DNA of 6,360 nt from positions 2,697 to 9,056 of the forward strand of contig JAHZGZ010000005.1 of assembly GCA_019420545.1 (NCBI GenBank). Direction: 5' to 3'. The notes under the pieces were generated by a model, which was given only the letters and a program-made list of their open reading frames with translations, was not told the DNA's origin and made no database searches. Origin of the DNA: Bacteroidales bacterium (GTDB lineage Bacteria; Bacteroidota; Bacteroidia; Bacteroidales; Muribaculaceae). Below are positions 1 to 6,360 of the stretch, one piece after another (the first letter of the stretch is position 1; every line of letters begins with the position of its first letter). Both the position numbers and the translations under genes were made by a program.

Positions 1-1
1 C

Positions 2-1738
2 CCTTATGCATTTGCCATTGACCTGAATTTTCAGTCGGCATCGGGCGCTCGGCTCAACCGGGCGCGTATAGGAGAACGCGGAGCCGACGCTCCGCTGATT
101 ACCCCCGGAGCGCATTCATTTGACGGTACTTATACCTGCCTCTCATTAAAATGGAAAGGTGTGGATGTAATGATAGAGAGCGCGGCTAATGATACTACCG
201 AGGTAATAATAGTCACTCCCTTGGCTACCGGCGACACAGCTGCTTCACTGGTGGTGGTGCCCAAGACCCTGTGGATGCGTGGCAATAATGTGGCGGTCGA
301 CAGCTGTAGTTTTACGATAGGACCGAAGGATCGTTCGCTTGTGCTTCACGGTGAGGTGACGGGCGATTTCCGGGAATGCCGCAGAAACGAGATCGTGATG
401 GGACTCGGGGAGACTGTTACCATATGTTGCGGCACGGATATGTCGGCGGCTGAGGCGCGTGAGTTCGTCAGCCATGCCGCAGAGGAATTTGAAGCCTCAA
501 ACCGAAAGCGGTGGGGCGACTCTTACGACTGCTACAATGCGATGCAGAGCGTGCTTGGCTGGGACAGCGTGTATGATCCCGGCATTAGGCGCGTGATTAC
601 TCCGGTAAGCCGCATATGGAGTTCGGAATGGTTTGCGAGCAGCGACTTCGGCGGCTTTACGCTTTTCTGCTGGGACACATATTTTGCAGCCATGATGCTC
701 TCTACAGGTAGCCGCGATCTGGCGTATGCCAATGCCGTCGAGATTACCGAGGCCATAACCGAGGCGGGATTTGTGCCTAACTGCTACTACAGCAACGGAT
801 TCAAGTCGCGCGACCGTTCGCAGCCTCCCGTAGGGTCGATGGCTGTATGGACGCTTTACCGGCAGCACGGTGACCGATGGCTGCTTGAACTGCTTTACGA
901 CAAACTGCTACGGTGGAACGACTGGTGGCTTGCCAACCGCGAGGACTGCGGCCTGTTCTGTACCGGTAGTTCTCCCTACGACAAGGTGACATATTTCCGA
1001 AGCGAGTACGACGCCAATACGCGCTACGGCGCCATTCTTGAATCGGGCCTTGACAATTCCCCGATGTACGATGCAGCGACATTCAATGCCGACAAACATC
1101 TGCTTGAACAGAATGATGCGGGCATATCCTCTCTGGTGGTGATGGACTGCGAGTATCTTGCCCGTATCGCCGACGAGCTTGGGAAAAAGAAGGATGCGCG
1201 TATGCTCAGGAAACGTGCCGCACACTACCGTGGAAACCTTTGTGCATTGTGGGATGAGGCTGACGGTATGTATTACAATCGCTCGACACGCGACATGACG
1301 CTGAACAAGCGCATGTCGCCCACATTGTTCTATCCGCTGCTTGCGCAGGCCCCCGACAGCACTCAGGCGCGACGCATGATAGAGGAGCATCTCACCAACC
1401 CCGACGAATTCTGGGGCGAATGGGTGATACCGTCGTCGCCGCGCAACGATCCTGCCTTCCGCGACAATGAGTACTGGCGCGGACGCATCTGGGCGCCTCT
1501 CAACTTCCTGGTGTATATGGGTGTCAGGAACTATGATTTCCCGGAAGTGCGCAAGGAGCTTGCCGACAAGTCGGAGAGCCTTCTTTTGAAATCGTGGTTA
1601 TCCGACGGATATGTGTTTGAGAACTATAATGCTGTCGACGGCCGTGGCGACGATGTGGTGCGCAGCGACAAGTTTTACCACTGGGGCGCGTTGCTCGGAT
1701 ATATCTCGCTTATCGAGAAAAACATGATTGAGATGTGA
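2..1738 (+). CDS. GH63/MGH1-like glycoside hydrolase, 5'-truncated by window edge
   Basis: This is the C-terminal 578 residues of a glycosidase with an (alpha/alpha)6-barrel catalytic domain. The frame is open from base 2; the GTG at 161 is an internal Val codon, because about 53 plausible protein-like residues precede it (for example LNFQSASGARLN). The N-terminal ~150 visible residues look like a beta-rich supporting domain. Barrel motifs follow: CWDTYFAAMM (visible residues ~223-232), ESGLDNSPMYD (~347-357) and EYWRGRIWAPLNF (~490-502). In GH63 and mannosylglycerate-hydrolase-type enzymes the Asp of the DNSP motif (codon 1052-1054) is the general acid. The Glu of the late ENYN motif (codon 1619-1621, FENYNAVDGRGDD) is the general base; both are present, so activity is likely retained. 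The substrate cannot be read from the sequence; alpha-glucosides or mannosides are possible, and a GH37 trehalase label is a common alternative. Whether it has a signal peptide is unknown because the N-terminus is missing. It ends 154 bp before the next gene, which has its own promoter. Confidence 0.8.
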   Translation, partial: PYAFAIDLNFQSASGARLNRARIGERGADAPLITPGAHSFDGTYTCLSLKWKGVDVMIESAANDTTEVIIVTPLATGDTAASLVVVPKTLWMRGNNVAVDSCSFTIGPKDRSLVLHGEVTGDFRECRRNEIVMGLGETVTICCGTDMSAAEAREFVSHAAEEFEASNRKRWGDSYDCYNAMQSVLGWDSVYDPGIRRVITPVSRIWSSEWFASSDFGGFTLFCWDTYFAAMMLSTGSRDLAYANAVEITEAITEAGFVPNCYYSNGFKSRDRSQPPVGSMAVWTLYRQHGDRWLLELLYDKLLRWNDWWLANREDCGLFCTGSSPYDKVTYFRSEYDANTRYGAILESGLDNSPMYDAATFNADKHLLEQNDAGISSLVVMDCEYLARIADELGKKKDARMLRKRAAHYRGNLCALWDEADGMYYNRSTRDMTLNKRMSPTLFYPLLAQAPDSTQARRMIEEHLTNPDEFWGEWVIPSSPRNDPAFRDNEYWRGRIWAPLNFLVYMGVRNYDFPEVRKELADKSESLLLKSWLSDGYVFENYNAVDGRGDDVVRSDKFYHWGALLGYISLIEKNMIEM

Positions 1739-1792
1739 GCGATAGCGGATTGAGTTTAAAAAGCTGTATTATTATAAAAAATGGTAATTAAT

Positions 1793-1823
1793 TTTGTAGA
1801 TATTGCAGGTTGATGTAAATTTG
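1793..1823 (+). promoter_or_regulatory. Bacteroidota sigma-ABfr-type promoter for the aguAB operon
   Basis: TTTG at 1793-1796 is followed after exactly 19 nt by TAAATTTG at 1816-1823. This is an exact match to the published Bacteroides -33 (TTTG) and -7 (TAnnTTTG) consensus with its usual spacing. Transcription would start near 1829-1831, giving a leader of roughly 62 nt before the ATG at 1893. It is the only such full match I found in the gap, and it drives the small gene and, by gene overlap, aguA and aguB. The assignment rests on sequence alone. Confidence 0.75.
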
Positions 1824-1837
1824 GAACATAAATGCCG

Positions 1838-1855
1838 AGTTTGGGCTTACAAACT
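1838..1855 (+). promoter_or_regulatory. Small hairpin in the operon leader
   Basis: AGTTTG (1838-1843) and CAAACT (1850-1855) are perfect inverted repeats around a 6-nt loop, lying about 10 nt after the predicted transcription start. A 6-bp AU-rich stem of this kind could stabilise the 5' end of the transcript or be a weak operator, but it could also be chance. There is no trailing T run, so it is not a convincing attenuator. Confidence 0.25.
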
Positions 1856-1892
1856 TAATAAAGAGTAAAATACCTTAACATAACATAAAAAC

Positions 1893-2132
1893 ATGAGCGA
1901 TATTACCGAAGTGTTCCTCCAGATTATCGGCCAATACGGAAGCGTAGATATAGCTGATGCTGAATTCAAGAAGATGATTCATGAGGATCCGGAGCTCCGC
2001 AGCGAGTACCGCGAATGGTGTGACGCAGTGGGTTCTACCGAGAAAAACGGATTCCTGGATTATTGTGAGGAATATCTCGACAATCAAAGTTCGATCTACG
2101 ATACACTTGCCGACGATGACACGGAGCTTTGA
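1893..2132 (+). CDS. Small acidic conserved-type protein of unknown function, upstream of aguA
   Basis: This gene encodes a 79-residue cytosolic protein with no signal peptide or membrane segment. It is strongly acidic: about 21 Asp/Glu against 5 Lys/Arg, ending in the tail LADDDTEL. Most of it should be helical, including a charged stretch EFKKMIHEDPELRSEYREWC (residues 24-43) and a second around FLDYCEEYLD (54-63). It has two cysteines (C43 and C58) but no recognisable metal or nucleotide motif. The ATG at 1893 is preceded by an A-rich leader (taacataacataaaaac), as usual in Bacteroidota, and by the promoter at 1793-1823. Its last 17 nt overlap the aguA start, so translation of the two is probably coupled. 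It resembles small hypothetical proteins I have seen in Bacteroidales, but I cannot name a family or function; a binding or regulatory partner of AguA/AguB is only a guess from position. Confidence 0.8.
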   Translation: MSDITEVFLQIIGQYGSVDIADAEFKKMIHEDPELRSEYREWCDAVGSTEKNGFLDYCEEYLDNQSSIYDTLADDDTEL

Positions 2133-3171
2133 CCCGGCGGCGCCGGTGCGTCGGCTTCCCGCCGAGTGGGAACGTCAGGGTGCCGTACTCCTTTCGTGGC
2201 CGCACGAAGATACCGACTGGGCTCCCATGCTTGAAGAAGTGAGAGCCTGTTTTACCGAGATAGCATGGGCGATCGCCGATACCGAAATTTTGATAATTGT
2301 GGCTCCGGATACCGCGCCGGCACGGAAAGCACTTGCCGGACATCCCCATGCCGACCGTATTCTATATCTCGACTGTCCCACCAACGATACCTGGGCACGC
2401 GATTTCGGCGCGATATGTGTAGAAACTCCTGACGGATGGGAGGTTACCGATTTCAAATTCAACGGTTGGGGTCTGAAATTCCCGGCTGACCGCGACAATC
2501 TCATTACACGCCGCATGGTGGAGGCCGGACTGTTGCGCGGCAGATATGTCAACCGTCTGGGGTTTGTGCTTGAGGGTGGAAGCATCGAGAGCGACGGACG
2601 CGGCACGCTCCTGACTACCTCGGAATGTCTGCTCTCGCCCAACCGCAACGGCGATCTCTCGCGTGAGGAGATCGAAGAGCGCCTCAAGGAGTATTTCGGG
2701 CTGAAGCATGTGCTATGGCTGGATCATGGCGCGCTTGAGGGTGACGATACTGACAGCCATGTCGACACTCTCGCCCGTCTGGCCCCGGACGATACTATAT
2801 TATATGTAGGGTGCCCCGACGAGACCGATCCCCATTTCCGTGAACTGGACGCGATGAAGCGGCTGCTTATGGAGATGCGCACACCGGAGGGGATGCCTTA
2901 CAATCTGATCGAACTTCCGTGGCCCGAGGCCATCTGCGATGAGGAGGGCCACCGGCTCCCGGCCACATATGCCAATTTTCTGATAATGAATGACACCATC
3001 CTGATGCCCTCGTACGGCCAGCCGCGTACCGACGAGCTTGCCGCCAGGACAGTGCGCATATCTTTTCCCGACCATAAGGTGCGCAGTATCGACTGCCGCG
3101 CGCTTATCAAGCAACACGGCTCGCTGCACTGTGTCACCATGCAGCTGCCGGAAGATGTTTTACCCCTATGA
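2116..3171 (+). CDS. aguA: Agmatine deiminase (agmatine iminohydrolase)
   Basis: This 351-residue cytosolic enzyme hydrolyses agmatine to N-carbamoylputrescine and ammonia, the first step of the agmatine route to putrescine. It shows the PAD_porph (guanidino-group hydrolase) signatures in order: LPAEWERQGAVLLSWPH (residues 14-30), WARDFG with Asp96, NGWG, LEGGSIESDGRGTLLTT, DDTDSHVDTLARL with His215 and Asp217, LPATYANFLIMN, and GSLHCVTMQLP with the nucleophile Cys339. Length fits the usual 340-370 residues of agmatine deiminases. I chose the ATG at 2116 because it puts the family's N-terminal motif near residue 14. The frame is open further up to an ATG at 1981, but that stretch is a shadow of the preceding gene; a GTG at 2146 is a less likely start. 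It lacks the signal peptide and C-terminal domain of the secreted Porphyromonas peptidylarginine deiminase, arguing against a protein substrate. It overlaps the small upstream gene by 17 nt and aguB by 4 nt. Confidence 0.93.
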   Translation: MTRSFDPAAPVRRLPAEWERQGAVLLSWPHEDTDWAPMLEEVRACFTEIAWAIADTEILIIVAPDTAPARKALAGHPHADRILYLDCPTNDTWARDFGAICVETPDGWEVTDFKFNGWGLKFPADRDNLITRRMVEAGLLRGRYVNRLGFVLEGGSIESDGRGTLLTTSECLLSPNRNGDLSREEIEERLKEYFGLKHVLWLDHGALEGDDTDSHVDTLARLAPDDTILYVGCPDETDPHFRELDAMKRLLMEMRTPEGMPYNLIELPWPEAICDEEGHRLPATYANFLIMNDTILMPSYGQPRTDELAARTVRISFPDHKVRSIDCRALIKQHGSLHCVTMQLPEDVLPL

Positions 3172-4070
3172 TATCCGACAACATAACCAGAATGCTGCGT
3201 GTGGGCCTGATTCAGCAGGCCAACACCGAAGATATAGCCGGCAACCGTGCCCGGCTTTGTGATAAGATGCGCCGCCTTGCCGCCCAGGGCGCACGCCTTA
3301 TAGTGAACCAGGAACTGCACGATTCGCTCTATTTCTGTCAGAGCGAGTCGACCGGGCTGTGCGATCTTGCCATCGGCATCCCCTCGGCGGTCACCGATAC
3401 ATATGCCGCGCTCGCCAAGGAACTTGGCGTAGTCATCGTCACGTCGCTTTTCGAGCGCCGCGCGCCGGGACTGTACCATAATACCGCCGTCGTGTTTGAG
3501 GCCGACGGAACGGTGGCGGGCATGTACCGCAAGATGCATATTCCCGACGATCCTGCCTATTACGAGAAATTCTATTTTACTCCCGGCGACCTCGGCTTCG
3601 AGCCGATCAATACATCGGTAGGGCGCCTCGGAGTGCTCGTATGCTGGGATCAGTGGTATCCCGAGGCTGCGCGCCTGATGACCCTGCGCGGGGCCGAGAT
3701 GCTGATATATCCTACCGCCATCGGCTGGGAAAGTACCGACACGCCCGACGAGAAAGAGCGTCAGCGCGATGCCTGGACTGTAGTGCAGCGCGGGCATGCC
3801 GTGGCCAACGGTCTGCCCCTTATTGCGGTGAACCGTGTAGGTCATGAGGCCGATCCGTCGGGAGCGACCAACGGCATACAGTTCTGGGGATCGTCATTTG
3901 TGGCAGGCCCGCAGGGCGAAATCCTCTACCGTGCCTCCGACAGTGAGGAGGTCGAGGCTATCGTCGACATTGACATGCACCGCTCGGAGCAGGTTCGCCG
4001 CTGGTGGCCTTTCCTGCGTGACCGCCGCATCGACGCCTACCAGGGCCTGGAGCACCGCTACCTGATATAA
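3168..4070 (+). CDS. aguB: N-carbamoylputrescine amidase (nitrilase superfamily)
   Basis: This 300-residue cytosolic enzyme cleaves N-carbamoylputrescine to putrescine, CO2 and ammonia, directly after AguA. It has the nitrilase/carbon-nitrogen hydrolase fold. The Glu-Lys-Cys triad is visible as Glu49 (VNQELHDSLYFCQ), Lys122 (YRKMHIPDDPAYYEKFYF) and Cys159 (VLVCWDQWYPEAARL). These positions nearly coincide with those known for plant N-carbamoylputrescine amidase (48/121/158), and the KFYFTPGD and TNGIQFWGSSFV segments are typical of this subfamily. Its ATG at 3168 shares ATGA with the aguA stop, implying translational coupling. An in-frame ATG at 3192 (MLRVGLIQQ) would also fit the family's N-terminus, but the overlapping start is preferred. 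In gut Bacteroides, putrescine made this way feeds spermidine synthesis through carboxyspermidine; whether that applies here cannot be seen in the window. Confidence 0.94.
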   Translation: MISDNITRMLRVGLIQQANTEDIAGNRARLCDKMRRLAAQGARLIVNQELHDSLYFCQSESTGLCDLAIGIPSAVTDTYAALAKELGVVIVTSLFERRAPGLYHNTAVVFEADGTVAGMYRKMHIPDDPAYYEKFYFTPGDLGFEPINTSVGRLGVLVCWDQWYPEAARLMTLRGAEMLIYPTAIGWESTDTPDEKERQRDAWTVVQRGHAVANGLPLIAVNRVGHEADPSGATNGIQFWGSSFVAGPQGEILYRASDSEEVEAIVDIDMHRSEQVRRWWPFLRDRRIDAYQGLEHRYLI

Positions 4071-4071
4071 T

Positions 4072-4095
4072 CCGGTCCATATAACCGGCCATATA
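4072..4095 (+). repeat. Short imperfect tandem repeat before the hairpin
   Basis: CCGGTCCATATA (4072-4083) is followed one base later by CCGGCCATATA (4085-4095), differing by one base deletion. The second copy runs into the left hairpin arm. It is short and may be chance; no function is apparent. Confidence 0.4.
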
Positions 4096-4144
4096 CTCCG
4101 CGCGCCGCTGTTGAACATCTTCGACAGCGGCGCGCGGAGTATAT
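4091..4144. terminator. Long hairpin between convergent genes, probable bidirectional terminator
   Basis: A perfect 21-bp inverted repeat has arms at 4091-4111 and 4124-4144, with the core CTCCGCGCGCCGCTGT pairing with ACAGCGGCGCGCGGAG. It continues inward through one G-T wobble and three further pairs (4112-4115 with 4120-4123), giving about 25 bp closed by the tetraloop CATC. It sits 20 bp after the aguB stop and 19 bp before the stop of the opposing porU-like gene, so terminating both transcripts is the natural reading. Neither side has a clear T run; the outer stem is only AT-rich (ATATAC/GTATAT), so it is not a textbook intrinsic terminator and may instead protect 3' ends. Confidence 0.75.
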
Positions 4145-4163
4145 ATGTGGCAGTGAGATACTG

Positions 4164-6359
4164 TCAGCGGAGGACGGTGAATGTAACTGCCGGAGATGAG
4201 GTATATCGGATTCCGTCGGTGGCGAGTATCGAGGCCGAATAGGTGCCGTTGTCAACGGGTTTGCCCTTGATGTCGCGCATATTCCATTCCCATTGTCCCT
4301 CGGCAGAGTCGACTTTAGCGTTGGCTACGGTTGTGCCGCGGCGATCGGTAATGATAATGTTCATTTCCGGGTCGGTTGAGATATAGGTATGTTCCCATTC
4401 GAACCGGGCATTATCCCGGGCTACTGCGGTAATGCAGCGCAGCGATGCCGATACTTCGTCCGACACAACTTCAAACGATATGGTGCTTTCAGTGCGGTTG
4501 GCGGCATTGTCGCTTATGCTGAGAGTGGCCGAGTGACGCCCGTCGGCAAGAGGCCCTACAGGTATTTCCATGGTCACCGATCCGTCGGGATTCGGTATGC
4601 AACGGGCGGCTGCATTTTCAACAATCTTGCCGTCGATGCTCAGACGTATCGCAGTTTCAAGGGGCATGGTTCCGATAGCGATTCCCGACGGGTCGGGGGC
4701 GATTGTTGCTGAAAGTAGGTCGGTGGGACGGGTCACGATATTATAATTCTCCAGGGTGCCCGCATAGAAATCGGTGATATCCGGAGCGGAAGTGTCGGGC
4801 ACAATGTCGTCGCCTGGTGCCGTGAGTGTCAGCCCCTCCAGTTCACCTATTGCGGCGTGGGTCATGTCGTCGGTTTCGGCATAGACTATGAAACGGATAT
4901 CATTGCCGTCATTCTGACGGGGAATTATGATTGTTGCGTCATATTTTCCGCCGGTTACCTCAGTGGCAATTTTGGCTACGGGAACCGAGCCGCAGATATA
5001 TGTCATCCCTTTTGCATTGGAATCGCGGATGCCGCGCGTGGTTTTCGGAATCCCTTCGAGCATTACCTCGATTGTGGCTTTACCATTGAAGTCTGTTACA
5101 AGGTTGCCGAGAGTGTCGCATATTTCTCCGGAAATCTTTATGGGTGACAGCGGCTTCAGCTCTGTCGTCGGGTTTTCGGCCAGACTTAGCTTTACATTCC
5201 ATTCCGGGAATCGCAATGGCAGTTCGGGATCTCCAAGGAGATTGCGGTTAATATCGTTGATGGAGTATCGTGTGCTCGACATGTGGAAGCGTACACATTC
5301 GGTACGGATGTTTAGCCATAACTCTCCGAGCGTCATGCCATTTTTCGCCTCGGCGAGATGGCGTCCTATGATGTCATGTGCATTTTCGTTGCCTCGTGCC
5401 CACGACTCGCGGCTATATGCGATATTTGCGATTGAGGCGTTGGAGGCAAGGAGAGTGGATACTCCGAGCGTTGACCTCGGGCCGTCGAAATGTCCGAGAT
5501 TACATGTGCTGAGTATCATTATCGGCAGCGTCTCGTTAGTGTAATTGTGTGCTTCTTTCGAGGTAATGCCGTAATCACCGGTAACGAATCCCTCATAACT
5601 TGAATGCCCTACATAATGCACGAATCCTACTCCGTCATGAATACGGCGTGATATGTCGGCATTCAGCTGAGGAACCGGCTGTTTATAATCGTTTGGAAAG
5701 AAATCTATGTAATCTTTTATCGTGACATCGCCGTTGCGTTTCGCGATATTCTGCGTTACAAGATCAAGCGATGCGTGGTATTGGCCGTTGTCTACATTGT
5801 CGGCAATGAAGATCGAGCGGTTGGCGGCACGCTGCCAATGGGGAGTGATCATGAAGCGGCGTATCTTGTCGTTGACTATGGCGGCCTGCTCCGGGGTGTG
5901 GGCCGGGATGCGTCCTACAGCGAGGAGCGGATACTGATGCCAGATGGTGTTGGGGTTGTAGTTGTCGGCCACCATGGCGAAGTAGCTGTCGGTACAATAT
6001 GACTGCGACGCGCTGTACATATATGTCTCATTGGAACATTCGCGCACGGGCAGTATCGGCATTGCGTGGGTAATGTGGCGCATGTCGTAGGAGGCGGCTC
6101 CATAGATCAGCAGAGAACGCAGTTTCTGCGGGTCGCGGTCGTAGAGCATCTTTACGAAACGGCGCACACCCATTGCCGAGAATCCTCCGGAAGAGAATTC
6201 GTTGTAGATTTCATCGGCGTCGGCCACCAGCACGTCAATTCCCTGCTCTGCCCGATGCAGGGCGGCGAGCTGTTCGGCTTGTTCGCGCAGTTGGGCCACA
6301 GTAACTATAAGCATGTGTGGAACAGGGGATGCGTGCAGATTCTGCGGTTTCATGTCAGC
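4164..6359 (-). CDS. porU: PorU-type type IX secretion sortase (C25 family), C-terminal part, 5' end beyond window
   Basis: This is the C-terminal ~731 residues of a gingipain-like (C25) cysteine protease. The frame stays open to the right edge, so the Met codon at 6351-6353 (numbered 1 here) is probably internal; full PorU proteins exceed 1000 residues. Residues ~12-385 form the caspase-like domain, with FVHYVGHSSYEGF (catalytic His250, codon 5604-5606), IMILSTCNLGHFD (Cys284, codon 5502-5504), LLAVGRIP and the closing NLLGDPELPLRFP. Then come Ig-like strands and the PorU-typical tail: DPSGIAIGTMPLETAIRLSI, PLADGRHSATLSISDNAANR, and a FlgD-like end (WEWNMRDIKGKPVDNGTY). In T9SS, PorU sits on the outer surface, removes the C-terminal signal of cargo and transfers it to A-LPS. 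Compared with the PorU form I know, ATCEF is replaced by STCNL and the PNPF motif before the last domain is absent, so it is divergent. A different surface C25 protease is the alternative. It is convergent with aguB, sharing only the hairpin. Confidence 0.85.
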   Translation of the reverse strand, partial: ADMKPQNLHASPVPHMLIVTVAQLREQAEQLAALHRAEQGIDVLVADADEIYNEFSSGGFSAMGVRRFVKMLYDRDPQKLRSLLIYGAASYDMRHITHAMPILPVRECSNETYMYSASQSYCTDSYFAMVADNYNPNTIWHQYPLLAVGRIPAHTPEQAAIVNDKIRRFMITPHWQRAANRSIFIADNVDNGQYHASLDLVTQNIAKRNGDVTIKDYIDFFPNDYKQPVPQLNADISRRIHDGVGFVHYVGHSSYEGFVTGDYGITSKEAHNYTNETLPIMILSTCNLGHFDGPRSTLGVSTLLASNASIANIAYSRESWARGNENAHDIIGRHLAEAKNGMTLGELWLNIRTECVRFHMSSTRYSINDINRNLLGDPELPLRFPEWNVKLSLAENPTTELKPLSPIKISGEICDTLGNLVTDFNGKATIEVMLEGIPKTTRGIRDSNAKGMTYICGSVPVAKIATEVTGGKYDATIIIPRQNDGNDIRFIVYAETDDMTHAAIGELEGLTLTAPGDDIVPDTSAPDITDFYAGTLENYNIVTRPTDLLSATIAPDPSGIAIGTMPLETAIRLSIDGKIVENAAARCIPNPDGSVTMEIPVGPLADGRHSATLSISDNAANRTESTISFEVVSDEVSASLRCITAVARDNARFEWEHTYISTDPEMNIIITDRRGTTVANAKVDSAEGQWEWNMRDIKGKPVDNGTYSASILATDGIRYTSSPAVTFTVLR

Positions 6360-6360
6360 C

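Noticed and set aside
1739..1780. A terminator after the glycosidase gene
   Set aside because: The stretch is AT-rich, but I found no convincing stem followed by a T run.
1789..1796. A second -7 box, TAATTTTG
   Set aside because: No TTTG-like -33 box lies about 19 nt upstream. Its TTTG fits better as the -33 element of the downstream promoter.
1981..2115. An N-terminal extension of agmatine deiminase to the ATG at 1981
   Set aside because: The extra 45 residues are an out-of-frame reading of the small upstream gene, and the family's N-terminal motif fits a start at 2116.
2116..3171. A peptidylarginine deiminase acting on proteins, as in Porphyromonas
   Set aside because: There is no signal peptide or secretion domain, and coupling to N-carbamoylputrescine amidase points to agmatine as the substrate.
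2898..3845. A 315-codon open frame on the minus strand, antisense to aguA and aguB
   Set aside because: It lies opposite two well-supported enzymes whose catalytic motifs read on the plus strand. Its translation shows no recognisable domain, and long antisense frames are expected in GC-rich coding DNA.
4927..5544. A 205-codon plus-strand open frame within the PorU-like gene
   Set aside because: It is opposite the conserved C25 domain, including the catalytic Cys codon, and its translation is low-complexity and unlike any family I know.

Overview
The window looks like chromosomal DNA of a moderately GC-rich member of Bacteroidales, possibly Muribaculaceae or a relative; the family-level guess is inference. 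Four signs support the order. There is an exact Bacteroidota-type promoter (TTTG, 19 nt, TAnnTTTG). Translation starts lack a Shine-Dalgarno and sit behind A-rich leaders. A type IX secretion (T9SS) sortase of the PorU kind is present, and a small acidic protein resembles ones I have seen in Bacteroidales genomes. No mobile element, CRISPR array, tRNA or rRNA is visible.

Left part (2-1738, + strand): the 3' part of a glycoside hydrolase of the GH63 / MGH1-like (alpha/alpha)6-barrel group. The frame is open to the left edge, so the gene starts outside the window. An intergenic stretch of about 150 bp follows, with a strong predicted promoter and a leader of about 60 nt.

Middle (1893-4070, + strand): a compact three-gene operon. 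A 79-residue acidic protein of unknown function overlaps the start of agmatine deiminase (aguA), which overlaps by 4 nt (ATGA) N-carbamoylputrescine amidase (aguB). Together AguA and AguB convert agmatine to putrescine with release of ammonia and then ammonia plus CO2. Both enzymes keep their recognisable catalytic residues. No arginine decarboxylase or agmatine/putrescine transporter lies in the window.

Right part (4071-6360): a very long, almost perfect hairpin (about 25 bp stem, 4-nt loop) separates aguB from a convergent minus-strand gene. That gene is the C-terminal 730 or so residues of a PorU-type C25 cysteine protease, the sortase that removes the C-terminal signal from T9SS cargo; its 5' end lies beyond the right edge. 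The operon and its two neighbours have no obvious functional link. I see no clearly novel system; the least explained elements are the small protein coupled to aguAB and the unusually long inter-gene hairpin.
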